NCBI GenBank assembly: GCA_044224315.1
Contig: JBGAKR010000001.1
Location: 1,410,952 to 1,474,951 of the forward strand
Length of the DNA: 64,000 bases
From: JAGXTF01 sp044224315
GTDB taxonomy: Bacteria; Bacteroidota; Bacteroidia; NS11-12g; UBA955
Reading direction: 5' to 3'
Shown in pieces: positions 55,702-63,923 of this stretch. The notes below the pieces were generated by a model, which saw only the letters and a program-made list of their open reading frames with translations, was not told the origin of the DNA and did no database searches. The translations under genes were made by a program, and so were the position numbers. Position 1 is the first letter of the stretch; each line of letters begins with the position of its first letter.

Positions 55702-58038
55702 TTACTCCATCACAAACTTTCGCATATCAGCCTCTGAACTGTGGGGTTGTGGGTTAACCGTTAATTGCAGCGTGCCCTCGGCGTTTATTGTTAGTTCAGA
55801 TTTGGTAAATTTATAGCTAAAGTAGGTATTTTCTGCAGTTATAAACACAATTTTATCTGTGGCTTTTTCATTAAATACAATTTCATTTGGATTTCTGAAA
55901 ATAATGCTGGTATTCAATTTGTTGAAAGGAACAGCGGCATACTTGAATTGATTGGATATAACAGTGTCGGCAAACTTAAGCACCAATGGCTGCAAGGGAT
56001 AGTTTTTCAAAATCTGATCGATATTGCAATTGCCCAATGTAATTATGGGAGCAGTGGCTCCCTGGCTAATCCAATATCTGCCACCGTTGATGCCCAACAA
56101 GGCTCTTACGCGATTTATCTGAAGGTGTTTTGCAAATGCCTTGCGTTTATATTCCAATTCACGCAGATACTGGCGATGTCTGCGTTCAAAACTGCGAACA
56201 CATCGCTGTCGTGCTCTTTCAGAATAATGTTCTTCAATTAGCGAAAAGACAACCTGAATAAATCCCTTTAAAGTTTTTAATTCTAAAATGCCCTCTTCAT
56301 CACCCGGGGTATAAATAATCCTGAAGTCATGGATTGGATTTTTGCGAAACATAGCGAAAAATTGTTTTTTGGTAGCATTACCTGCATAACGGAACTCAAA
56401 GTTTGCCAGTGGACTTAATTCTGAAAAAAGCACATTGCTTTTTAAATTGTTTAGGGTAAAATAAATATTATGTTTTCGCAAACTATCTTCATGAGCCACC
56501 CGTTTTATTTGCAACATTCGTTGCCCTTTTTTTATATAATACCCAAATTCTTCGCTTGTCATTGCGGCTCGGTTATTAATTAATGGCCTATTATTTTGGT
56601 GCCTTAAATAAGATCTGGCCGAATTGTGAATACGCAATCCACGTTTAGTTTTTTTGTCCAAACAATTCCAGTATTCAGGGTCTTCATATCGGTCATCCAG
56701 GGATGTATTGTCTAAGTTTTTTAACACTTTTGAGGTATCAAATGGATTAACCATTGGCGTGGGCGCAGCTGATTTTTGTGCAAGTCCGTAATTAATCCAG
56801 TAATCGGCGTTATTTGCCAATGCATAAAATGAGTCGACTGGTGTTGGTGCCTTGCGGGCTACCCAGTCGATAGATTTGCCTGGTGCCAGCTTTAATGGTA
56901 TGCCTTTGCTACTTGCTTGTATATTCAGCATCGTATTGCTTACCAGTATTTCGGTTTTATTTCCCACCATGGTGGTCATGGGAATTTTATTTACAATCAT
57001 ATCGGCTGCATCATCATAGCTCACAACTGTAATATTTATGTCGCCATCTGCCAATCGTCCGGTGCTATCTGTAAATGCATTTTTAGGAAATCGGAGTACA
57101 CTGCCATTTTGCAACACCATTGTAGTATTTTCATTTGCAGGTATATCCAGTGATTCAGTCTTTTCTGAATTTAATTCTTGCAGATTTGAAGTAATACTAT
57201 TGGGTTGGATTTTGGTTTCTGCACCCAGAACCTTAGATATGTTTGAATTTAGCGCAGTTTTGGTTTGGACCCTTTGGGCAAAGCCTAATTTTTTGAAAAC
57301 AGAATCAATCCATTGGTTTTGGGATTTTGTAAAATTTTCGTCTCCATATTTTAAAAACAAATTTGTACCCGCGATTGGGTTATAGAACAACTGCATATTT
57401 TCGGGCTCGTAGGCAGGGTTATATTGATTAGACAAACCAACTGCAATGTTTTTGAATGGGAGTGAAATATAATTTTGATATAAAAAAACACTGTCGGAAT
57501 ATATTTCAATACTGGTTTTATTAAAACCTTTGGCTGCCAGGTTTTGTAAAGCGGCAAAGGAGTTGTTGCAGTTGTAAAAACATAGTGACAATGAGTCGGA
57601 AATTTGGCTCAAAAAATTCTCATCTTCTATTTTACAATTCAAAAAAACCAACTCACCTTTAAATTGTTTAAAAAGCGGAGATTTGAAAAATGGCATTTGG
57701 CTGTAATTTTCGAAAACCAGTTTGGCTGATTTTAGGATGGGCGCTAAACTGCTATCATCAGGCAGTGGAGTATTAACAAAATGCAGTGCGGGTTTTGAAG
57801 CTTGTAAAACTGTAATAAACTGCAACGGATTGGCTGTATTGCTAAATTGTACCGCAGTTGGCAAGGCATCGCGGCGCAATAGTTTTCTGAGCATTCGCAA
57901 GTCCGATGAATGACTTACCCTGATGTATTCAGCAGTTTCGGGTTTTGCCTGATTTACCGGAATATAATCATGGGTTTGGGCGGCCAGGGAGTGAAATAAA
58001 ATACTGGAAAAAAGGCCAACAATAAAGGATTTTTTCAT
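55702..58038 (-). CDS. Large secreted protein with ZU5-like domain
   Basis: A 778-residue protein from ATG 58038 with signal peptide (IVGLFSSILFHSLAAQ). The first 250 residues are an alpha/beta region of leucine-rich look. Residues about 305-400 are a ZU5-like domain (VLRFPKNAFTDSTGRLADG, SNTMLNIQASSKG) shared with the lipoprotein at 6340. A basic segment in the last third (RQRCVRSFERRHRQYLRELE) is helical. No sorting domain or lipobox. The function is unknown; it may sense or bind at the envelope. Confidence 0.7.
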   Translation of the reverse strand: MKKSFIVGLFSSILFHSLAAQTHDYIPVNQAKPETAEYIRVSHSSDLRMLRKLLRRDALPTAVQFSNTANPLQFITVLQASKPALHFVNTPLPDDSSLAPILKSAKLVFENYSQMPFFKSPLFKQFKGELVFLNCKIEDENFLSQISDSLSLCFYNCNNSFAALQNLAAKGFNKTSIEIYSDSVFLYQNYISLPFKNIAVGLSNQYNPAYEPENMQLFYNPIAGTNLFLKYGDENFTKSQNQWIDSVFKKLGFAQRVQTKTALNSNISKVLGAETKIQPNSITSNLQELNSEKTESLDIPANENTTMVLQNGSVLRFPKNAFTDSTGRLADGDINITVVSYDDAADMIVNKIPMTTMVGNKTEILVSNTMLNIQASSKGIPLKLAPGKSIDWVARKAPTPVDSFYALANNADYWINYGLAQKSAAPTPMVNPFDTSKVLKNLDNTSLDDRYEDPEYWNCLDKKTKRGLRIHNSARSYLRHQNNRPLINNRAAMTSEEFGYYIKKGQRMLQIKRVAHEDSLRKHNIYFTLNNLKSNVLFSELSPLANFEFRYAGNATKKQFFAMFRKNPIHDFRIIYTPGDEEGILELKTLKGFIQVVFSLIEEHYSERARQRCVRSFERRHRQYLRELEYKRKAFAKHLQINRVRALLGINGGRYWISQGATAPIITLGNCNIDQILKNYPLQPLVLKFADTVISNQFKYAAVPFNKLNTSIIFRNPNEIVFNEKATDKIVFITAENTYFSYKFTKSELTINAEGTLQLTVNPQPHSSEADMRKFVME

Positions 58039-58136
58039 AGGATTAAACAACAGTTAAACTCCAAATGAAGGTTTTTGTTACAAAAAATGTTTCCAATACC
58101 CCCAAAATCCTTGCGTTAAACAAAGGCATAATTGGT

Positions 58137-58144
58137 TAACTTTG
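58137..58144 (+). promoter_or_regulatory. -7 box of the RicT-like gene
   Basis: TAACTTTG matches TAnnTTTG, with a TTG 23 bases upstream. It would give a leader of about 40 bases. Confidence 0.5.
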
Positions 58145-58189
58145 CGACTTATCTTCCCGCTAAGGGATTAAAAAACTTATAGAACAGAC

Positions 58190-59704
58190 ATGTCTTGCTC
58201 ATCTTGTGGAACAAAGGGAGGCGCTGCACCTGCCGGTTGCAAAAGCAACGGTAACTGCGGCACAAGCGGCTGTAATGCTCTGAATGTTTTCGATTGGTTC
58301 AAAGACATGGAATTGCCCGATGACTTTGATGTTTTCGATATAGTTGAAGTCAGGTATAAAGGCAGCCGCAAAGAATATTACAGAAACAGCTCCAGGCTGG
58401 AGTTATATACCGGTGATTATGTATTAACCGAAAGCAGTTTGGGTTACGACATAGGCACCGTGAGTGCCACCGGCGAAATTGTGCGCCTGCAGTTGAAAAA
58501 GCTGCGGATTCCCGAGAATTCGGACCAAATCCGCAACATCATCCGCAAGGCCAACGATAAAGAACTGGAGAAGTTTGAAGAGCTGAAAGCCAAGGAGAAT
58601 GCTACTTTGGAAAGGGCCCGCACCATTTCCTTCAGCCTGAATCTGGCCATGAAACTCAGCGATATCGAATTTCAGGGCGATGGCCGAAAGGTTACCTTCT
58701 TCTACACCGCCGAAACCCGCGTGGATTTCCGTGAACTGATCCGCCGCTATGCTGATGAATTCAGGGTGAAGATTGAAATGCGCCACATTTCGTACCGCGA
58801 AGAGGCCAGCCGCCTGGGTGGTATTGGGGTTTGCGGCCGCCAACTGTGCTGCAGTACCTGGCTTACCGATTATAAAACCGTGAATACCGGTGCTGCCCGT
58901 ATCCAAAACCTCAGCATCAATATGGAAAAACTGGCCGGGCAGTGTGGCAAACTCAAATGCTGCCTCAACTACGAGCTGGATACCTATTTGGAAGCTGTGG
59001 ATGAATTCCCCAAAGCTAAGATAGTAAAACTGGATACCGTCGGGGGAATGGCATTTGGCCGTAAAACAGATATTCTCAAGCGCCTGATGTGGTTCTCCTA
59101 TGAGGGAAGCCAAACCTGGGTAGCCCTGCCGGTAGCCAAGGTGAATGAAATAATGGAGCAAAACAAAAACGGTGTGCAGGCAGCTGCATTGGCCGATTTA
59201 GCTCCCGCATCGCAGGTAATGGAAAAACTGGCTGGCAGTGGTGAGGCTGAGATAATCAGCAACGATGAGCTGCTGTTGAAAGAGGATAAAGAGTTTGAGG
59301 ATGAGATGCGCCGCCAGCGCGAGGAACGCAACCGCAAGGGCGGACAGAAAGGCGGGCAGAACCGTGGCGACAATCGCAACCGCGGAGGCAATCCCCAAAA
59401 CCGTGGCCCAAGGCCCGATGGCCAAAACCGCGGCCCAAGGCCAAATGAGGGTCAGAATAGAGGTCCCAGACCGGATGGACAAAATCGCGGCCCGCGCCCG
59501 AATGACGGACAGAACCGTGGACCAAGGCCTGATGGGCAAAACCGTGGCCCGCGTCCGAATGATGGGCAGAACCGTGGACCCAGACCCAACAATCCGAATC
59601 CGAATAAAGGACCCAATCCCAATAATCAAAACCGTGGACCAAGGCCAAATCAAGGGCCCAGGAATAATAAACCGGATGGGGGACCAAAGCCTCCGGAGAG
59701 TTAA
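58190..59704 (+). CDS. PSP1-domain protein (RicT-like) with NRGPRP repeat tail
   Basis: A 504-residue protein. The N-terminal cysteines (CSSCGTKGGAAPAGCKSNG) precede a PSP1 domain: GDYVLTESSLGYDIGTV (residues 85-101), FFYTAETRVDFRELIR, and the cysteine cluster GIGVCGRQLCCSTWL and CGKLKCCLNYE. In Firmicutes RicT carries Fe-S ligands and joins the RicAFT complex acting on RNA processing. From about 385 the tail becomes basic and then a repeat of NRGPRPDGQ/NRGPRPNDGQ units rich in R, G, N and P, to the stop. The domain part is typical for Bacteroidota; the tail length is notable. Confidence 0.9.
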   Translation: MSCSSCGTKGGAAPAGCKSNGNCGTSGCNALNVFDWFKDMELPDDFDVFDIVEVRYKGSRKEYYRNSSRLELYTGDYVLTESSLGYDIGTVSATGEIVRLQLKKLRIPENSDQIRNIIRKANDKELEKFEELKAKENATLERARTISFSLNLAMKLSDIEFQGDGRKVTFFYTAETRVDFRELIRRYADEFRVKIEMRHISYREEASRLGGIGVCGRQLCCSTWLTDYKTVNTGAARIQNLSINMEKLAGQCGKLKCCLNYELDTYLEAVDEFPKAKIVKLDTVGGMAFGRKTDILKRLMWFSYEGSQTWVALPVAKVNEIMEQNKNGVQAAALADLAPASQVMEKLAGSGEAEIISNDELLLKEDKEFEDEMRRQREERNRKGGQKGGQNRGDNRNRGGNPQNRGPRPDGQNRGPRPNEGQNRGPRPDGQNRGPRPNDGQNRGPRPDGQNRGPRPNDGQNRGPRPNNPNPNKGPNPNNQNRGPRPNQGPRNNKPDGGPKPPES

Positions 59705-59768
59705 TGCAGAATGTAAAATGCAAAATGTAGAATAAACTGCCAGTGCAATGAACAGCCTTTGGACAGCC

Positions 59769-59789
59769 AATTGTGAATTGTGAATTGTG
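59769..59789 (+). repeat. AATTGTG microsatellite, three units
   Basis: AATTGTG is repeated three times in the RicT-corA intergenic region, just before the pyrimidine tract. Confidence 0.7.
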
Positions 59790-59819
59790 AATGACGTCCT
59801 CCCTGTCGCCTCCGCTGCT

Positions 59820-59853
59820 CCCTACTCCCTGCCCCCTGCTCCCTATTTCTCCC
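59820..59853 (-). other. G-quadruplex-forming tract upstream of corA
   Basis: The plus strand has five C runs (59820-59822, 59827-59829, 59832-59836, 59841-59843, 59851-59853) with loops of 4, 2, 4 and 7 bases. The minus strand therefore fits a four-or-more G-tract quadruplex pattern. It fills the region where the -33 element of the corA promoter should be. Confidence 0.6.
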
Positions 59854-59861
59854 TATATTTG
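59854..59861 (+). promoter_or_regulatory. -7 box of corA
   Basis: TATATTTG lies 7 bases before the corA ATG and abuts the C-rich tract. Confidence 0.5.
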
Positions 59862-59868
59862 AGGTTCG

Positions 59869-60843
59869 ATGGCAACCCTATTTGCATATAACGAAGCTGG
59901 CTGTGCTGTGCACGATGCTTTGCCTTTTGCCGAATGCATGGGCACTCCGGGAGATGGGATGTACCGCTGGATCAATCTGGAAGGCCGGGATTTGCCCGAT
60001 TTTCAGGCCATGGTCGGCACTCTGGATTTGCACCCATTGATGGTGGAAGATATGCACAACCAAAGCCAGTTGCCCAAGTTTGAGGCCTTTGAAAATATTT
60101 CCTTTTTATCTATCCAAATGGTGCGCCGGCATGGTATTAGTAAGGAGGCTTTTACCGAACATTTATCGATTTTGGTGGGATCCAATTTTATTATTACAGT
60201 ACAGGAAAATCAGTTGGGCGATGTGTTTGAAAATGTGCGGATAAAATTAAAAAATAATGCCAAAAGGGTGGCAAAAAATGGCATTGATTATTTGTTTTTA
60301 TCACTGGTAGATGCCATTGTTGATGAGTATTTGCATGCCATTGCAGATTTGCGTCAGCCTATAGAGGACATGGAATTGCAGATGGTGCGAAAACCGGGTT
60401 TGAATTTTATGGCCAAAATTATTTCGTACAAATCCGAATTAAATTCATTGCGCAAATTTACCACCCCATTGCGTGAGGAAATGCAACGGATACGGATTGA
60501 AAATCCGGAGTTAATTAAGAAACAAAACCATGCATTATTCAGGGATATTCTCGACCATTTGAATACACTAAACGCCAATTTTGAGAGCTTCAGAGAAATG
60601 CTGCGCGACCTTACAGATTTGCACAACTCCAACCAAAACTTAATGCTGAATAATACCATGAAAACCCTTACGGTAATCAGCGCCATTTTTATTCCCCTCA
60701 CATTTATTGTGGGCGTATATGGAATGAATTTTGATTTTATGCCCGAGCTGCATTGGAAATATGGTTATTTATTTATTTGGGTTATGATGCTGGTTTTATC
60801 GGGGGCTTTGATTTTTTATATGCGGCGGAAACGGTGGTTTTGA
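59869..60843 (+). CDS. corA: CorA-type magnesium/cobalt channel
   Basis: A 324-residue CorA. The cytosolic alpha/beta domain (LDLHPLMVEDMHNQSQLPKF) and long stalk helices lead to two C-terminal helices with the selectivity motif YGMNFDFMPE (GMN at 285-287), and a basic tail MRRKRWF. It should be a homopentameric Mg2+ (or Co2+/Ni2+) channel in the inner membrane. It is a single gene with a promoter box directly before the ATG. Confidence 0.96.
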   Translation: MATLFAYNEAGCAVHDALPFAECMGTPGDGMYRWINLEGRDLPDFQAMVGTLDLHPLMVEDMHNQSQLPKFEAFENISFLSIQMVRRHGISKEAFTEHLSILVGSNFIITVQENQLGDVFENVRIKLKNNAKRVAKNGIDYLFLSLVDAIVDEYLHAIADLRQPIEDMELQMVRKPGLNFMAKIISYKSELNSLRKFTTPLREEMQRIRIENPELIKKQNHALFRDILDHLNTLNANFESFREMLRDLTDLHNSNQNLMLNNTMKTLTVISAIFIPLTFIVGVYGMNFDFMPELHWKYGYLFIWVMMLVLSGALIFYMRRKRWF

Positions 60844-60891
60844 GGAGGAATTTGAAAAGAAATAAACCTAATTATTACAATGAAATAGGCT

Positions 60892-61266
60892 ATGAGATTT
60901 AAAATTATTTTGTTGAGATGTTTAATGTTTTTCATACCAGGTATTTTAGCTTTTTATTGGGTTATTATTCACAGGGATGCATATTCAGGCGTAAGTGCTT
61001 GTGAATTCAGGGATTCGGCCATCAATGGCAAAATAGTTGAACTTTTACCGTGGCATAATCCGTGGATAAAAGTGGAAGGATCTAATAAAGTTTGGCCAAA
61101 TCTAATTTGTTATAATGATATAGTTACAGGAAAAAAAGAATCATTATTTTTGCAAGTAGGAGATTCACTTTGTAAAAATTCGAATACCAACAAAGTTTTA
61201 GTTTTTAGAAACAATAAAAAATATGATTGTTACATACCAACCTGGTTTTGCGCCTTACAGTTTTAG
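60892..61266 (+). CDS. Hypothetical membrane-anchored protein
   Basis: A 124-residue protein. One N-terminal hydrophobic helix (ILLRCLMFFIPGILAFYWVII) acts as anchor or uncleaved signal. The outer part has SGVSACEFRDSAINGKIVEL and LFLQVGDSLCKNSNTNKVLVF, a pattern I have seen in small Bacteroidota periplasmic proteins without assigned function. The stop is followed by about 290 bases without a gene. Confidence 0.65.
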   Translation: MRFKIILLRCLMFFIPGILAFYWVIIHRDAYSGVSACEFRDSAINGKIVELLPWHNPWIKVEGSNKVWPNLICYNDIVTGKKESLFLQVGDSLCKNSNTNKVLVFRNNKKYDCYIPTWFCALQF

Positions 61267-61556
61267 TGAATCAAATAAATCTTGTGTTCTTGTTTTCTAT
61301 TAACAAACGAACATATAGGATTGGATTTTAAGAAAATGGGTATTTTGAAATATTAAACAGAATTCATACTTTCGAACTTGTTAAAGTAAAGTGGTTTATT
61401 GTAAATATGCGAATGAAAATTAATGCGATTACAACATGCAAAATGTTAGGCATTGCATACCGCACCCGTTGCGAATGGCGGTATCCCTTGAGTTTGGTGA
61501 GTTTGCATTTAAAATTCGAATACCCAGCTGGGGACAAATATTTTATAAAAATAAAG
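61267..61556 (+). other. Intergenic stretch
   Basis: The region is AT-rich with a GC-richer patch (TACCGC...GCGGTA inverted repeat near 61459-61484). The reading frame of the next gene is open through here but does not look coding. I see no RNA gene. Confidence 0.4.
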
Positions 61557-62009
61557 ATGGCTTTTGTCATTGTTATAATATTATTGGCATCTGTAAAAGA
61601 AATATCTGCTCAGGATTCTATAACGAGAAAGTTTGCTGAACCGAGAATACAAAGGACCAAGTTGTTTGCAAAGTTGCAAGCTGATTCAATTGTATCATTT
61701 TTTAATTCAAACTCCCCATGCCCTCAAATTCTGAAAGATCCCTGTTTTGAAGTAAATTACGAAAGATTCTGGTATTTAATTGGTACTGACACCGCTTTGA
61801 AGTATTATGTTGTTGATTATTTGGTGAATAAGGATTCCAGCGTGCTGCCCAAATTACAGGCGAAATATTTTAAAAAGGAATTTAAATGTGATTCTGTTAT
61901 AACGGATATAATATTTATGGGTGTGGTGGAAATGGATTATATTTACAATAGAACAAGTTATTATGATTTAATTGAAGCGTTTTTAAATAAGAGTAAAAAT
62001 GCAAAATAA
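61557..62009 (+). CDS. Hypothetical secreted protein
   Basis: The ATG at 61557 gives signal peptide MAFVIVIILLASVKEISAQ and 150 residues; the 50 codons upstream read as non-coding. The mature part is small and helical with two cysteines (SPCPQILKDPCFEV). It is not recognised. Confidence 0.6.
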   Translation: MAFVIVIILLASVKEISAQDSITRKFAEPRIQRTKLFAKLQADSIVSFFNSNSPCPQILKDPCFEVNYERFWYLIGTDTALKYYVVDYLVNKDSSVLPKLQAKYFKKEFKCDSVITDIIFMGVVEMDYIYNRTSYYDLIEAFLNKSKNAK

Positions 62010-62149
62010 TGAATGAAGTAATGGTGTGTTTAAAATTTCTGCAAGCAATCCGTGTAGCTTGCCAATTCGCAGCCCAAAGACATGGCAATTTGATGAAATA
62101 TTGTGAGGTTTTCTAGGATTTATCAGTTATAAATATTGGGTAAAAGAAC

Positions 62150-62270
62150 ATGAAGATTTGGGTTATTTCTGCTTTCCTGCTGTTTTCTGCCTGTCGTTTT
62201 TAATTTATTGGGTAAATCATTTTCGAACTTTTATAACGGTAAAGTGTGGCAGAGTGTTAAGGAGATTTAG
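62150..62270 (+). pseudogene. Broken short lipoprotein gene
   Basis: ATG at 62150 opens MKIWVISAFLLFSACRF, a textbook SPII signal with lipobox FSAC, and then meets TAA at 62201. If one T of the TTTTT run at 62196-62200 were missing, the frame would continue NLLGKSFSNFYNGKVWQSV to TAG at 62268, giving a 39-residue lipoprotein. It is either a decayed gene or a sequencing indel. Confidence 0.5.
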
Positions 62271-62274
62271 CCTT

Positions 62275-62883
62275 TTACTTTTGTAATTTTAACATGGATC
62301 TTATAACCTCGGTTTGTTGTTTATTTAATTTAATCATATTCCCTTCCTGGGTATGGAAGTTAAGTTCAAATCCAACAGGAATGTGCTCTTCAGTGAAATA
62401 TAGAGAAACCTTGCTAATTAAAGATATGCTATTTTTTGGATGGTCCATAATGCCACCAATTATTGTAACTTGGTAAATGGAAGAATCGGCGTTTTGTATA
62501 ATTTTGATTGGCTCTCCATATAAGTTTTTGAATAATCCTGGTCTGCATTGAAAGCTGTATGTTGAATCGTTCCCGTTAAGTTCTTTTAGTCCTACGTTTT
62601 GTGATAATGGGTTGTTGTAAATAACAAATGTGTCTTCATAAAAGGCTGATTGCATATATCGATATGCCCGGTTATTAGCTTCTATTCTTATAATTAGTAG
62701 ATTGCCAGTATCATGCGTTATTGTGTAAACAATGGAATCTTTGTTTTCAATGAATTTCCATGTTTGTTTGCTTTGGGCAAAAAGTACATTTTGAAAAATA
62801 CTTGAAATTAGAATGAAAAAATGCAGTACACAGAGTTTAATTATCCTTCGAAACCTGATGTTTATAAAGACTATGTTTGACAC
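62275..62883 (-). CDS. Hypothetical secreted protein
   Basis: A 202-residue protein starting at GTG, with a long leader (KLCVLHFFILISSIFQNVLFAQ). The mature part is beta-rich (KFIENKDSIVYTITHDTG, SSIYQVTIIGGIMDHP). No family recognised. A TAAATTTG box (62905-62912 on this strand) lies about 22 bases upstream and supports the GTG. Confidence 0.65.
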   Translation of the reverse strand: MSNIVFINIRFRRIIKLCVLHFFILISSIFQNVLFAQSKQTWKFIENKDSIVYTITHDTGNLLIIRIEANNRAYRYMQSAFYEDTFVIYNNPLSQNVGLKELNGNDSTYSFQCRPGLFKNLYGEPIKIIQNADSSIYQVTIIGGIMDHPKNSISLISKVSLYFTEEHIPVGFELNFHTQEGNMIKLNKQQTEVIRSMLKLQK

Positions 62884-62904
62884 ATTCTAAATAGATGTTA
62901 CACA

Positions 62905-62912
62905 CAAATTTA
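62905..62912 (-). promoter_or_regulatory. -7 box
   Basis: TAAATTTG on the minus strand, 21 bases before the GTG of the gene at 62275-62883. It supports that start, which has no ATG alternative. Confidence 0.45.
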
Positions 62913-62915
62913 GCA

Positions 62916-63575
62916 CTAATACCCAATCTTAATATCCAGCAACTTGGGATTGTCCAGCAGGTCGTTGCCATTGAGGCGGAGCATTACGGCTTTTTTGCTG
63001 GGCGATATTTTGGCTTTGGAGTTGCTCACGGTTTTGGCAGCTTTTTCGTTTTTAATTATAAGGGTATAGCTGGCATTGGCGGCGCGTGCACCGGCGGCTT
63101 TTTTAATTTTGGCCACCACCTCGGGCCTCCAGGTTGAATAAACGTTGCGGTTGAAGGTAGAATCGTTTCCGGTATAGGCAAATCCGCTGTTGATTTTGTC
63201 TTCATTGGCACCCATGGCAATGGAAATGTTTTTTGCCGCCGCATTCAGTTTCTCTATCGAAGTAAAATCACCTGTGAGTTCCAGTATATAATTGCTGTAA
63301 TCTTCTTTCAACACTACGTTACTGATACCCGGACTTGCCGCCAATTTTGCTTTAGCAGTCTGAATTTTGGCCTTGATCACCTCAATTTTGGGCAGGTTCA
63401 GTCCCAAAAAACTGTCCAGGGCCAGGGCAGTGTTGATGTCGTTTTTGCTTTGCGAAAAGTTAAGGATATAGGTAAAACTACCGCTCCCATCGGCCTTAAG
63501 GCGTATTTCCTCGATGTTTTCAAAACACGAGCTAAGCAGGGGAACGAGGCAGCAAACAAGCAAGATGTTGCGCAT
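62916..63575 (-). CDS. Hypothetical lipoprotein
   Basis: The protein has 219 residues from ATG 63575, with lipobox LSSC (14-17) after MRNILLVCCLVPL. The mature start EEIRLKADGSGSFTYILNFS is typical of a Bacteroidota lipoprotein family that I recognise by shape but cannot name; helical and strand segments alternate (VIKAKIQTAKAKLAASPG, SNYILELTGDFTSIEKL). It ends KLLDIKIGY. The role is unknown. Confidence 0.75.
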   Translation of the reverse strand: MRNILLVCCLVPLLSSCFENIEEIRLKADGSGSFTYILNFSQSKNDINTALALDSFLGLNLPKIEVIKAKIQTAKAKLAASPGISNVVLKEDYSNYILELTGDFTSIEKLNAAAKNISIAMGANEDKINSGFAYTGNDSTFNRNVYSTWRPEVVAKIKKAAGARAANASYTLIIKNEKAAKTVSNSKAKISPSKKAVMLRLNGNDLLDNPKLLDIKIGY

Positions 63576-63596
63576 AATTAAAGGCAAATATGCAAA

Positions 63597-63831
63597 ACAA
63601 AGGCCAAAGTTAAGTTAGGAGTGGAGAGGCTTGCTCTCCATCGCGAGTAAAAACCTCGCGATTAGAAGTTAGGTGTTAAGAGTTGAACAGCCTATGTTGA
63701 GTTGACAGAAGTGAGGTATGCTCTACAAAGGCCAAAGTTAAGTTATGAGTTAGAAGTTAAGAGTTGAACAGCCTTTGTTTAGTTGACAGTAGTGAGGTAT
63801 GCTCTCCATCGCGAGTAAAAACCTCGCGATT
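63597..63831. repeat. Intergenic direct and palindromic repeats
   Basis: ACAAAGGCCAAAGTTAAGTTA occurs, as a near 21-base unit, at 63597 and 63725. A GTTAAGAGTTGAACAGCCT module followed by AGTTGACAG and AGTGAGGTATGCTCT is also present twice. The unit CTCTCCATCGCGAG plus CTCGCGATT occurs at 63634-63663 and 63802-63831 and forms hairpin ATCGCGAG/CTCGCGAT; at 63623-63639 GGAGAG/CTCTCC adds a second hairpin. The copy at 45716-45820 is related. No gene lies here. Confidence 0.8.
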
Positions 63832-63923
63832 TAAAGTTTACAGTATTTCTTGGTTGTCCGTGTCGGTGCCTGAAATATGTTGACCGTTTTTAAGGACAAA
63901 ACCAACTTTAAAAACAAAAACAT

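Noticed and set aside
58424..59770. Two long antisense frames (245 and 190 codons) opposite the RicT-like gene
   Set aside because: They mirror the GC-rich conserved core and the repetitive NRGPRP tail; no homology pattern and no promoter.
61436..61639. Frame of 67 codons overlapping the secreted protein at 61557
   Set aside because: Different frame, no signal or family resemblance; the signal peptide at 61557 is more convincing.
63840..63923. Terminal inverted repeat of the right-edge IS element
   Set aside because: Several candidates (for example near TGTCCGTGTCGG at 63856) exist, but without the other end or a target duplication none can be supported.
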